Shown one piece after another: positions 1 through 8,825 of a stretch of DNA of 50,110 nt (the stretch's first letter is position 1; each line of letters starts with the position of its first letter). The position numbers were made by a program, and so were the translations under genes. Source of the stretch: Candidatus Giovannonibacteria bacterium RIFOXYD1_FULL_48_21 (GTDB lineage: Bacteria; Patescibacteriota; Minisyncoccia; JACPKW01; UBA11713). The stretch spans positions 1 to 50,110 of the forward strand of contig MFIU01000001.1 in the NCBI GenBank assembly GCA_001778985.1. The letters are read 5' to 3'. Below the pieces are notes generated by a model. The model had not been told where the DNA came from. It did no database searches and saw nothing but the letters and a program-made list of their open reading frames with translations.

Positions 1-402
1 CCTGACCACATCAAAGACGTCCCCGATTCCATACTGAATGAAATAATCCAATGCGCTCATTTTGGACATGCGATGTCCAAGTGCAATGAACAATGCACTG
101 AGGCCTACAAAATCATTCCTCAAGAACTCCAATTCCTAAGGAAGATGAATCTTCCCTTACCTCGTCTCTGCCCCAACTGCCGCCATTACCAGAGAATTAA
201 ACAAAGAAACCCCCTTAAACTATGGCACAGGAAATGTCAATGCAACGGCGCCAAATCTTCAAACAATGTTTACACTAACACCGCTGACCATATTCACCAC
301 AAAAAAGATGAGCACTGCCCTAATGAATTTGAGACGACTTACTCGCCAGAGAGGCCGGAGATAGTTTACTGCGAGGCTTGCTATCTAAGGGAGGTGGTGT
401 AA
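1..402 (+). CDS. Cys-rich (zinc-ribbon-like) conserved protein, C-terminal part; frame is open from base 1, so the gene starts upstream of the window
   Basis: Frame 1 reads PDHIKDVPDSILNEIIQCAHFGHAMSKCNEQC...LCPNCRHYQR...CPNEFETTYSPERPEIVYCEACY with no stop; repeated CxxC motifs. Confidence 0.75.
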   Translation, partial: PDHIKDVPDSILNEIIQCAHFGHAMSKCNEQCTEAYKIIPQELQFLRKMNLPLPRLCPNCRHYQRIKQRNPLKLWHRKCQCNGAKSSNNVYTNTADHIHHKKDEHCPNEFETTYSPERPEIVYCEACYLREVV

Positions 403-411
403 ACGACATGA

Positions 412-2301
412 ATGGATCCGCCTAAAAATTACAAAGAAATAATTATTTTCGCTCCCACCCCCTCTTTTCTGGAAAGCGGGGATTTGGGATTTGCGGAAAA
501 TCTTTCTAAATATAAAAATCTGCGGCTCCACAATAATTTCTGGCGGCGGAATACGATTATTCTGGAAACTGGCGAGAAAAAAAGTCCGTCAGAACTTTCA
601 TGCGAGCTTACGGATTTGGGATACGTAAAATACGTGGGCGAAATCCACAAAGGCGAATTTTTCCAGCAGGGCGGGCTTATCACGATTTTCCCCATCAATA
701 ATCAAACGCCAGTAACCATAGAATTTGAAGGAAATTATGTTACCTCGATTCAGGAGGCTAAAATCGTTCCGCATGAAACCCGCTTGTCGAAAATCTCCGG
801 ACATAAAATCGAGGCCGGAGACTACGTGGTGCACGAGGACCATGGGATAGGAGTTTTCCGTGGTATCGAGAAAAATTATTTGATGATTGAGTATGCCCCG
901 GCGAGAAAAAATGGCGAGCCGGACAAACTTTTTGTCCCGGAAAAACTTTCGAAAAAAATCTCTCCGTATCTTGGATTAAAAAATCCCCAGATAAACCGGC
1001 TGGGAACGCCCTTGTGGCAGGAAACCAAGCGAAAAGCAAAAGAAGATATTTTGAAATTCGCGCGGGAACTTTTAGCGCTTTATAAAACTCGAAGCGAAGT
1101 AAAACGCCCTCCCTACGAGCCTTCATCATTTGAAAAAGAAATCTGGGATAGCTTTGAGTACCAGCTTACCGAGAGTCAGGAAAGAGCCCTGGACGACATT
1201 TTCAAAGATTTCTCAAAAGACGAGCCCATGGAGCGTTTGCTGGTGGGAGACGTGGGCTTCGGCAAAACCGAAATCGCCCTTCGAGCGAGTCTCAGGGTGA
1301 TTCTAAACGGCAAGAGGACTGCTCTTTTATCCCCCACTACCGTGCTTTGCGACCAGCATTATGAAACTTTCAAAAAAAGACTCGAGGATAAAGGAGTAAA
1401 CGTAGAAAGATTAACGCGCTTTGATTCAAAATCCAGAATAAGTGGCGCTGACATAATTATTGGAACCCATCGAATTTTATCCAAAGATATTGAGTTTTCA
1501 AATTTGGGACTTTTGATAATCGATGAGGAGCAGAGATTTGGAGTTCGTCACAAAGAAACCTTGAAAAAAAGATATCCGGGAGTGGACGTTCTGTATCTGT
1601 CGGCGACACCGATTCCGCGAACCCTGGCCTTCTCGCTCTCGAAAATCAGGCCGATGAGTTTAATTTCTGACCCGCCGGAGGGCCGGACCCCGATTATGAC
1701 CTTTGTTCTGCCGCGAGGCGAGAAAATTATCCGAGAAGCTATCACAAAAGAGCTTCGGCGCAAAGGCCAGATTTATTTTCTCTCTCCAAGAATCCTAAAA
1801 ATTCCCTTCATCTTCGAAAAACTCGAGCGGGAGTTCCCAAAAATTAAAAAAGCCGCGCTCCACGGCCGAATGTCAGAGAAAAAACTTGTCCAAACCATGC
1901 ATGATTTTCGCGAAGGCAAAATCCAGGTGCTGATTTCCACTACAATCATAGAAAACGGCCTTGACATCTCCTCGGTCAATACTTTGATTGTCGAAGACGC
2001 GACCCGATTGGGACTTTCGCAAGCGCACCAGCTTCGCGGCCGAATCGGCCGCGGAAAAGTGCAAGCCTTTGCATACTTTTTATATCCTGCTAAAAAATTG
2101 AAACAGAAAGCTGAAGAAAGATTGGAGGCGCTTCTGTCCTTTCAAGAGCTGGGCGCGGGTCTTGAAATCGCCAAGCGCGACCTCGAACTCCGCGGCTCCG
2201 GCAACATCCTCGGCCGCGAGCAGTCCGGCGTCATGAATCGGATTGGGTGGAATCTGTATTTTCAGTATCTGTCGGAATCCTTGGAAGATCTAGAAACATA
2301 G
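412..2301 (+). CDS. mfd: Transcription-repair coupling factor-like helicase (short Mfd: CarD/RID-like domain plus helicase core)
   Basis: GDYVVHEDHGIGVFRGIE RID-like segment; LLVGDVGFGKTEIALRA Walker A; IIDEEQRFGV; STTIIENGLDI; QLRGRIGRG. Confidence 0.85.
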   Translation: MDPPKNYKEIIIFAPTPSFLESGDLGFAENLSKYKNLRLHNNFWRRNTIILETGEKKSPSELSCELTDLGYVKYVGEIHKGEFFQQGGLITIFPINNQTPVTIEFEGNYVTSIQEAKIVPHETRLSKISGHKIEAGDYVVHEDHGIGVFRGIEKNYLMIEYAPARKNGEPDKLFVPEKLSKKISPYLGLKNPQINRLGTPLWQETKRKAKEDILKFARELLALYKTRSEVKRPPYEPSSFEKEIWDSFEYQLTESQERALDDIFKDFSKDEPMERLLVGDVGFGKTEIALRASLRVILNGKRTALLSPTTVLCDQHYETFKKRLEDKGVNVERLTRFDSKSRISGADIIIGTHRILSKDIEFSNLGLLIIDEEQRFGVRHKETLKKRYPGVDVLYLSATPIPRTLAFSLSKIRPMSLISDPPEGRTPIMTFVLPRGEKIIREAITKELRRKGQIYFLSPRILKIPFIFEKLEREFPKIKKAALHGRMSEKKLVQTMHDFREGKIQVLISTTIIENGLDISSVNTLIVEDATRLGLSQAHQLRGRIGRGKVQAFAYFLYPAKKLKQKAEERLEALLSFQELGAGLEIAKRDLELRGSGNILGREQSGVMNRIGWNLYFQYLSESLEDLET

Positions 2302-2369
2302 AAAATTACAAAACTATTGAACCATTACGGATAGCTTGACAAGGTGAGGATATAGTAGATATTACTAAT

Positions 2370-2567
2370 ATGAAAGTATTAAGCATCGGATTAAAAATAC
2401 TAATAACTTTCCTAATTATTACGGTGACATCAGCGGTCTATCAGTTTGCGGTAGAAAAAATAGGTCATGGCGCAGAATCGGCTTTAATAAATTGGGCCGG
2501 AGGTGCGATTATAATATTAATATGGGTGCCGAAATCGTGGTGGACGAAATGGAGGAAAACGAACTAA
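2370..2567 (+). CDS. Small membrane protein
   Basis: Two hydrophobic segments; overlaps next ORF by stop/start. Confidence 0.5.
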   Translation: MKVLSIGLKILITFLIITVTSAVYQFAVEKIGHGAESALINWAGGAIIILIWVPKSWWTKWRKTN

Positions 2568-2743
2568 ATTACTGGAAAAAGATCGGCACTATTGTTTTTC
2601 TCGTCGTAGTGAGTCTTATAATAGCCCTGGCTGATGATTCTGCTCATCCCTTTCTTCTAATTTGGTGGGGTTGGATTTGGGGAATTATATTTTTAATCTG
2701 GCTGACTGCAAAAGTTATCCAATATTTTCGTAAAAACAACTAA
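2549..2743 (+). CDS. Small membrane protein (start chosen at MEENELNYWKK)
   Basis: Two hydrophobic helices; terminator follows. Confidence 0.5.
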   Translation: MEENELNYWKKIGTIVFLVVVSLIIALADDSAHPFLLIWWGWIWGIIFLIWLTAKVIQYFRKNN

Positions 2744-2815
2744 CTACTTTACACTACTCTGCCACCGTTTAAAATCACCCTCGCTGACGACAAAACCTTT
2801 CTTGTAAATCAAAGA

Positions 2816-2850
2816 CTCTCCGGGTGCGAAAACTCGGAGGGTTCTTTTTT
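2816..2850 (+). terminator. Rho-independent terminator
   Basis: CTCTCCGGGTGCGAAAACTCGGAGGGTTCTTTTTT. Confidence 0.7.
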
Positions 2851-2911
2851 ATTTTAGAAATGTGACAATGTTCGGACGATCGCCGCATAAAAAAGTTATC
2901 CCCGCGCCCTC

Positions 2912-2940
2912 TTGACTTTTAAAAACATCATTAATATAAT
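2912..2940 (+). promoter_or_regulatory. Sigma70-type promoter, TTGACT-17 bp-TATAAT
   Basis: TTGACT at 2912, TATAAT at 2935, exact 17-bp spacer; no plus-strand ORF follows. Confidence 0.7.
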
Positions 2941-2946
2941 TATGGT

Positions 2947-3010
2947 AAGACAAATAAGACCTCGCCGCTGAGATACCGTAAGGCGTCTCACGAAGGTGGC
3001 GGGGCTTTGT
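2947..3010 (+). ncRNA. Candidate short structured RNA
   Basis: CCTCGCC/GGCGGGG outer stem, TGAGA/TCTCA inner stem capped by a GTAA (GNRA) tetraloop, directly downstream of the promoter. Confidence 0.4.
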
Positions 3011-3013
3011 CGT

Positions 3014-3646
3014 TTATGGGAAAAGAGGCGCTTCCTCTATTATCTTTTGTGAGATTAAGTTGTAATAAGTATCGTCGCCCTTTTCATACTTTCTGAAAAT
3101 TGCCCAAGAAACAAAATCAACCACTTGAAGTGCTTTTTCTTTCACGGGACTTGCAATTTCAATATTTAATAACAACCGACGCTGATTATTTATCTGTCTT
3201 TGCAAATAATCCTTAAAATTTTCGTTTAAGAACTTGTTGGTTTCTCTGCGAGAAGCAATTAATGTAATAGGTCCGTCAGTGGAAATAGGTTTTTTCTTAA
3301 AAAGTCGGTCAAGTAAAATGTTTGTCACATAATTATAAAGTACTGCTTTTTCATCCTGCAGTTTTGTGTATACTTTCTGTTTATTTAAAATAATCGCTAG
3401 TATAAAACATTCTCTTTCACCAAGTAACCTAAGTATTCTAGTCCTTGTGATTGGGGTTTCCCGATAAGAGTGGAGATAACCCACTTTCTTAAATTTTTTA
3501 CGAAGACTTTTGTGTACTTTCTTGGCGATACTCTCAAGCTGACGTTTCGAATTGGTAAAAAGGACTGTCACTATAAAAAATTTTGACGATCCCCTTTTTA
3601 ACTTAAAACCTAAATCTCCAGATTCGTCTAAGAGAATAAAAGTCAT
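3014..3646 (-). CDS. DUF3800-like protein
   Basis: N-terminal MTFILLDESGDLGF typical of DUF3800. Confidence 0.7.
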   Translation of the reverse strand: MTFILLDESGDLGFKLKRGSSKFFIVTVLFTNSKRQLESIAKKVHKSLRKKFKKVGYLHSYRETPITRTRILRLLGERECFILAIILNKQKVYTKLQDEKAVLYNYVTNILLDRLFKKKPISTDGPITLIASRRETNKFLNENFKDYLQRQINNQRRLLLNIEIASPVKEKALQVVDFVSWAIFRKYEKGDDTYYNLISQKIIEEAPLFP

Positions 3647-3667
3647 CCTGTTTTTACGGGTTTAATG

Positions 3668-4810
3668 TTACTCTTTACTTTCAGTATTCGGGAGAGTCGC
3701 TGGAATCTCTTTCTTAACCGCCTCGTCGCCAAGATAGGAAAGTGTCATCCTGCGGTCTTTGGGTTCGAAAAGTGTTATCTGAAAAGGATAGGTTTTCCCA
3801 ACCTCCAATTTTTCTTTCATTTTGTCGATAGAACCGAATTCCGAGATATGGGAAAGCCCCGAGACTCCTTCGGCGATCGCGACCAGCGCCCCGTATTTAT
3901 TGAAGCGCAGTACCCTGCCCTCCACGATATCGCTTTTGTGATATTTATCGGCCGCGGCCATCCAGGGGTCGGGCTTCAGAGCTTTAACCGACAAAGAAAC
4001 CCGGCCGCCCTCAATCCCGATTATTTTGGCTTGGAGCCGCTCTCCGACTTTGAAAAGCTCGTGCGGATTTTGGACCAAAGACCAATCGAGCTCCGAAAGA
4101 TGGCAAAGCCCTTCCAGGCCTTCCTCCAGTTTTATGAAAATGCCGAAATCCACCACGCCCGTAATCTCGCCTTCGATAATTTGGCCCGCGGCGTACTTGG
4201 CGGTCAGTTCTTTCAGCTCCGCCGTTTCCGCCCCCTTTTCTGAAAAAATTATTTTATCTTCTCTGGGGTCGAACGCGATGATGGTCACGCTCAATTTCTG
4301 GCCCTCGAGTTTTTTCAGCTCCTGGAAAATTTTTTCTCTGTCCCCGCCTTCCACCCGCGGGTAGTGGGAGGTTTTCAGCTGCGAGGCCGGCAGAAAGCCT
4401 TTGATCTTTTTCCATTCTAAAACCAAACCTCCTTTATTGGCTTCCAGCACTTCCAGCTCCAAAACTTCTTTTTTCTTCATCAGCTCCTCGGCCTCAAACC
4501 AGACCAAATCCCGGCCGGCTTCCCGGAGCGAGAGCTCAACGTAGCCGTCTTCATTCTCCAGTTCCACGATTTTGGCCGGCAGCACCTCGCCCGGCTTCAA
4601 ATTCTTGACGATATCCCGCGCCAAAATATATTCCCGGCCGTAGACCACCCCGCAGCCGTAGGCTCCCAAATCAAAAAAAGCTTTGGCGCCCGAGCGTTCT
4701 AAAAATTTTGCCTGGACCAAATCATCCGCCTTCGGCAGAACGAGCGGCATTTTTTTCCAAAGCCCATCCATCAAATTGTTTTTCTTGAGCCCTAAATCCG
4801 TAACCAGCAT
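3668..4810 (-). CDS. rpsA: S1 RNA-binding domain protein (ribosomal protein S1 homolog)
   Basis: Repeated S1 motifs: GQIIEGEITGVVDFGIFIKLEEGLEGLCHLSEL; GRVLRFNKYGALVAIAEGVSGLSHISEF. Confidence 0.85.
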   Translation of the reverse strand: MLVTDLGLKKNNLMDGLWKKMPLVLPKADDLVQAKFLERSGAKAFFDLGAYGCGVVYGREYILARDIVKNLKPGEVLPAKIVELENEDGYVELSLREAGRDLVWFEAEELMKKKEVLELEVLEANKGGLVLEWKKIKGFLPASQLKTSHYPRVEGGDREKIFQELKKLEGQKLSVTIIAFDPREDKIIFSEKGAETAELKELTAKYAAGQIIEGEITGVVDFGIFIKLEEGLEGLCHLSELDWSLVQNPHELFKVGERLQAKIIGIEGGRVSLSVKALKPDPWMAAADKYHKSDIVEGRVLRFNKYGALVAIAEGVSGLSHISEFGSIDKMKEKLEVGKTYPFQITLFEPKDRRMTLSYLGDEAVKKEIPATLPNTESKE

Positions 4811-4865
4811 AAAAAGGAGTATAGACTCTCTTTAAATTTAAGTCAAAATAGGTTAAAATTTTTCT

Positions 4866-5516
4866 ATGGTAATAACTTACTACGGGGCTTCGTGCTTCAA
4901 AGTGGAATCAGGAAAGCTGGCCGTGGCCTTTGACCCGCCCTCCAAAGAATCGGAGCTGAAGCCGCCCCGTTTTTCAGCCGACGTCGTCCTGGTGAGCCAC
5001 AATCATCCCCGCCACAACGGCTTCCAAGAGCTTTCTGGCGAGCCTTTTTTAATTTCCGGGCCGGGCGAGTACGAAGTTAAAGGACTTTCCGTAAACGGCC
5101 TACCTTCTTTTCACGACAAAGAAAAAGGCGCCAAGCGCGGAACGAACACCATTTATCTCGTGGAGCTTGAAGAGGTCAAACTCTGCCATCTCGGAGATTT
5201 GGGCGCCCCGGAGCTCGACGCCGAAATCCTGGAGAAAATTGGGCAAGTGGACGTTCTCTTTGTTCCTTCCGGCGGCGAAGATGTCCTCGACCCGGCCGAG
5301 GCCGCTAAAGTCGTGAACCTCCTGGAGCCGAAAATCGTAATCCCCATGCACTACCAATTGCCCAAAACGCCTCAGAAGGGCGCTAAGATTGAAGAATTTT
5401 TGCACGAACTCGGCGAAAAAGAAATAAAACCGGAAGAAAAATTTACTTTCAAGAAAAAAGAGCTTCCGGAAGAAGGAACCAAAGTCGTGGTTTTAAAACC
5501 GGCCATAAGTTTATGA
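4866..5516 (+). CDS. MBL-fold metal-dependent hydrolase (UlaG-like)
   Basis: VITYYGASCFKVE...VLVSHNHPRHN...HLGDLG...VIPMHYQ. Confidence 0.8.
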   Translation: MVITYYGASCFKVESGKLAVAFDPPSKESELKPPRFSADVVLVSHNHPRHNGFQELSGEPFLISGPGEYEVKGLSVNGLPSFHDKEKGAKRGTNTIYLVELEEVKLCHLGDLGAPELDAEILEKIGQVDVLFVPSGGEDVLDPAEAAKVVNLLEPKIVIPMHYQLPKTPQKGAKIEEFLHELGEKEIKPEEKFTFKKKELPEEGTKVVVLKPAISL

Positions 5517-5517
5517 A

Positions 5518-5616
5518 CCCCGTTAGAAAATCTACAAGCCAAATAATTTCTGAAGTAGAACCTTATGCGCTAATGGTCGTATCCTCAATTACCAGCCTAA
5601 AGATTTTCTAACGGGG
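5518..5616. mobile_element. Short inverted-repeat element (copy 1 of CCCGTTAGAAAT family), flanked by TGAA direct repeats
   Basis: 16-bp perfect IR CCCCGTTAGAAAATCT/AGATTTTCTAACGGGG; TGAA at 5514-5517 and 5617-5620. Confidence 0.75.
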
Positions 5617-5870
5617 TGAATTTTTTCGATAAATTGGAGGAAATCAGGCAAAAACCGGTCGAAACCCGGCGGAGAATTTTAGTATTGACCCTTTTTCTAT
5701 CGATGGCGCTCGTAATCGGCCTCTGGTTAAGTCTTCTGAAGTTCGGAGGTACTGCCGCTAAATCCGCCTCAGCCGGCCCCCGGCCCTGGGAGGTCATCAA
5801 AGGAACTTTCCGGGCTTCCACCCAAGAGCTTAAAAAAACTTTACCGGCTGAAACTTATCTAAAAGAATAA
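5616..5870 (+). CDS. Single-TM hypothetical protein, GTG start
   Basis: One TM helix; GTG formed at element boundary. Confidence 0.6.
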   Translation: MNFFDKLEEIRQKPVETRRRILVLTLFLSMALVIGLWLSLLKFGGTAAKSASAGPRPWEVIKGTFRASTQELKKTLPAETYLKE

Positions 5871-5871
5871 T

Positions 5872-8304
5872 ATGCCCGAAGAAAATATCCAAAAACGGGA
5901 CATCGTGCCGGAGATGCGTGAGTCTTACCTTGACTACGCCATGTCCGTGATTGTCGCCCGGGCCCTGCCGGACGTTCGGGACGGCTTGAAGCCCGTGCAC
6001 CGCAGAATTCTCTATTCCATGCACGACCTGGGCCTGGGGCACTCGGCCAAATACCGCAAATCCGCGGCCGTAGTTGGAGATACTTTGGGAAAATATCATC
6101 CTCACGGCGACATTGCCCTCTACGACGCCTTGGCGCGTCTGGCTCAAGATTTTTCCATGCGTTATACCTTGATCGACGGCCAGGGAAATTTCGGCTCGAT
6201 TGACGGCGACGCGGCCGCGGCCCAGCGTTACACCGAGGTCAGAATGACCCAGCTCGCCGAGGAGCTTCTCGCCGACATTGAAAAAGATACGGTTGATTTT
6301 CGCGACAACTACGACGGAACCAGAAGAGAACCATCAGTCCTTCCGGCCAGCCTTCCGAATCTTCTGCTGAACGGAACACTGGGAATCGCGGTGGGCATGG
6401 CCACCAATATTCCGCCGCATAATCTCGGCGAGGTCATTGACGCCGCCGTGGAATTAATCCGCCGTCCCAAAACCTCCGTGGAAGAATTGACGCAGTTTAT
6501 CGCCGGGCCGGATTTTCCGACCGGCGGACTTGTCTTTTCCAAAAAAGATCTCCTCGCGGCCTACGCCACCGGCCGCGGCTCGGTCATAACCCGAGGCGAG
6601 GCAGAGATTGTCGAAAAATCAAAGGGCAATTTTCAAATTCTGATTTCCTCCATCCCCTACCAGGTAAATAAATCCGAACTTATCACTAAGATGGCGGATT
6701 TGGTGCGGGAAAAAAGACTAGAAGGCATTCGCGACCTCCGCGACGAATCCGACAAAGAAGGACTGACCATCGCCATCGACCTGAAGCACGACGCGGTTCC
6801 GGAGAAAATTTTAAACAGTCTCTACAAGTACACCGACCTGGAGCGCGCTTTTCACTTCAATATGATTGCGCTCGTAGACGGCATTCAGCCGCAGGTTTTG
6901 TCTTTGAAAGGCATTTTGGAGCAGTTCGTGGCCTGGAGGAAACTCGTCACCGAACGCCGGGCCAAGTTTGACCTGAAAAAAACCGAGGAGCGAGCCCATA
7001 TTTTAGAAGGGCTTAAAAAAGCGCTCGACCATATCGATGCCGTGATTAAGACCATTAAATCCTCCGAATCAAAGGAAGAGGCGCATAAAAATTTAGTCAA
7101 GAAATTCGAGCTTTCGGACCCGCAGGCCCAAGCGATTTTGGAAATGCGCCTGGCCACTTTGGCGGGCTTGGAGCGCCAAAAGATAGAAGACGAGTTAAAA
7201 GAAAAACAAAAACTGATTAGGGACTTAAAAGCTCTGCTGAAGGACCCGGACAAGATTGCCGAAACGGTCAAAGACGAGCTCTTGGCCCTGAAGAAAAAAT
7301 ACGGCGACGCGAGAAAAACCAAAATAATCGCCTCCCCTGTCAAATCTTTCTCCATGGAAGACTTGATTCCCGAGCGCGAGACCATCGTGGTCCTGACCCA
7401 GGACGGTTACGTGAAACGTGTCAACCCGGAAGAATACAAAAGTCAGAAGCGGGGCGGCAAAGGCATTATCGGGCATGAAACCAAAGAAGAAGACGCGGTC
7501 ACGAACTTTTTGGCCGCGAACACCCATGATGACCTCCTGTTTTTCACCTCCAGGGGAAAAGTTTTTCAGACCAAGATGTACGAAATTCCGGAAGGAAAAA
7601 GAGTTTCCAAAGGCAAGGCGATTCAAAATTTCCTGCCGATCTCCCAGGACGAAAAAATAACTTCGATTTTGGCGGTGCCGAAAGCGAAGAAGGGCCAGAT
7701 TCTGTCATTCGTTATGATTACCAAGAACGGTATAATAAAGAAGGTGGACTCTAAACATTTTCAAGATGTCCGGCGTTCCGGAATAATCGCGATTCGGCTC
7801 CAGAAAAATGACGTCCTCGCCTGGGTGCTTCTCGCCGAGAAAGGAGACCATCTGGTTCTCACCACCAAAAAAGGGCAGGCCATCCGCTTCAAAGAGTCCG
7901 ATGCCAGGCAGATGGGACGGGGAGCTCAGGGGGTTAAAGCCATCAGACTGAAAAAATCAGATGAGCTGGTGGGCGCGGACGTAATCTCCGCCAAAGATAA
8001 CGAGGCTCTCTTATTGGCCGTGACGGAAAACGGCTACGGCAAGAAGACCAAGCTTGGCCAATACCGCGTTCAGAGGCGCGGCGGCTCTGGCATCAAAACC
8101 GCCAAACTGACTTCCAAAACCGGAAATCTGGTTTCGGCCAAAGTCATCTCCCCGGAGCTGGAAGAATTAATCGCCATCTCTAAAAAAGGCCAGGTAATCA
8201 GAACCCCCTTGAAAGAAATTTCCGTTCTCGGCCGGGCGACGCAAGGAGTCAGAATCATGCGCCTTCAAGCCAAAGACCAGCTTGCTTCAATCACATGTTT
8301 ATAG
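5872..8304 (+). CDS. gyrA: DNA gyrase subunit A
   Basis: MRESYLDYAMSVIVARALPDVRDGLKPVHRRILYSM; AAAAQRYTEVRM; C-terminal beta-pinwheel repeats. Confidence 0.97.
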   Translation: MPEENIQKRDIVPEMRESYLDYAMSVIVARALPDVRDGLKPVHRRILYSMHDLGLGHSAKYRKSAAVVGDTLGKYHPHGDIALYDALARLAQDFSMRYTLIDGQGNFGSIDGDAAAAQRYTEVRMTQLAEELLADIEKDTVDFRDNYDGTRREPSVLPASLPNLLLNGTLGIAVGMATNIPPHNLGEVIDAAVELIRRPKTSVEELTQFIAGPDFPTGGLVFSKKDLLAAYATGRGSVITRGEAEIVEKSKGNFQILISSIPYQVNKSELITKMADLVREKRLEGIRDLRDESDKEGLTIAIDLKHDAVPEKILNSLYKYTDLERAFHFNMIALVDGIQPQVLSLKGILEQFVAWRKLVTERRAKFDLKKTEERAHILEGLKKALDHIDAVIKTIKSSESKEEAHKNLVKKFELSDPQAQAILEMRLATLAGLERQKIEDELKEKQKLIRDLKALLKDPDKIAETVKDELLALKKKYGDARKTKIIASPVKSFSMEDLIPERETIVVLTQDGYVKRVNPEEYKSQKRGGKGIIGHETKEEDAVTNFLAANTHDDLLFFTSRGKVFQTKMYEIPEGKRVSKGKAIQNFLPISQDEKITSILAVPKAKKGQILSFVMITKNGIIKKVDSKHFQDVRRSGIIAIRLQKNDVLAWVLLAEKGDHLVLTTKKGQAIRFKESDARQMGRGAQGVKAIRLKKSDELVGADVISAKDNEALLLAVTENGYGKKTKLGQYRVQRRGGSGIKTAKLTSKTGNLVSAKVISPELEELIAISKKGQVIRTPLKEISVLGRATQGVRIMRLQAKDQLASITCL

Positions 8305-8822
8305 CGCCGGAAGCTGTTGTTAAAAATTTGGATATTCTGCCGGGAATGAAGGTGGCGGATTTCGGAGCTGGAGCCGGCTTTTACACTTTGGTCTTGGCCG
8401 AAAGAGTCGGCGCTTCCGGCAAGGTCTGGGCGCTCGACATCAGAAAAGAGATGCTCGAAGTGATTCGTTCCAAAGCCCGCCAAGCGCGTCTGACCAATAT
8501 CGAAACTCTCTGGTCCGACCTGGAGCAACCCGAAGGCTCGCACCTCAAAGAAAATTCAACGGACTTGGTGCTGATTTCAAACCTTTTATTTCAAGTCCAG
8601 GACAAAAAAGTTCTGGCCGAGGAAACTTCTAGAATTCTGAAACCCGGCGGCCGGGTGGTGCTGGTGGAGTGGGACGAAGAAGAAAAACCCTTGGGCCCCC
8701 CGCTCCGTCAGCGCGTGAACCGCAAAGCCGCCGAAGATATTTTTTTGAAAACGGGATTTCATTTCGAAAAAGAGTTCGACGCCGGAGAGAATCATTATGG
8801 ATTAATTCTGAAAAAACCTTAA
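8295..8822 (+). CDS. Class I SAM-dependent methyltransferase
   Basis: VADFGAGAGFYTLVLAERVG; ALDIRKEML; ILKPGGRVVLVEW. Confidence 0.85.
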   Translation: MFIAPEAVVKNLDILPGMKVADFGAGAGFYTLVLAERVGASGKVWALDIRKEMLEVIRSKARQARLTNIETLWSDLEQPEGSHLKENSTDLVLISNLLFQVQDKKVLAEETSRILKPGGRVVLVEWDEEEKPLGPPLRQRVNRKAAEDIFLKTGFHFEKEFDAGENHYGLILKKP

Positions 8823-8825
8823 ACC

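Noticed and set aside
2960-3005. TPP riboswitch because of CTGAGATACC
   Set aside because: Only a short chance match; the second TPP-binding helix motif is missing and no thiamine gene follows.
3665-4243. ORF of 192 aa on the plus strand opposite rpsA
   Set aside because: Mirror frame of the S1-domain gene, no coherent domain.
5518-5616. REPIN / RAYT-type element
   Set aside because: Two inverted 12-16 bp ends with a spacer look superficially similar, but each end is not itself palindromic and no RAYT gene is present in the window.
5518-5616. Plain transcription terminator
   Set aside because: The IR arms are about 65 bp apart with no poly-T tract, and another copy sits inside a tRNA gene.
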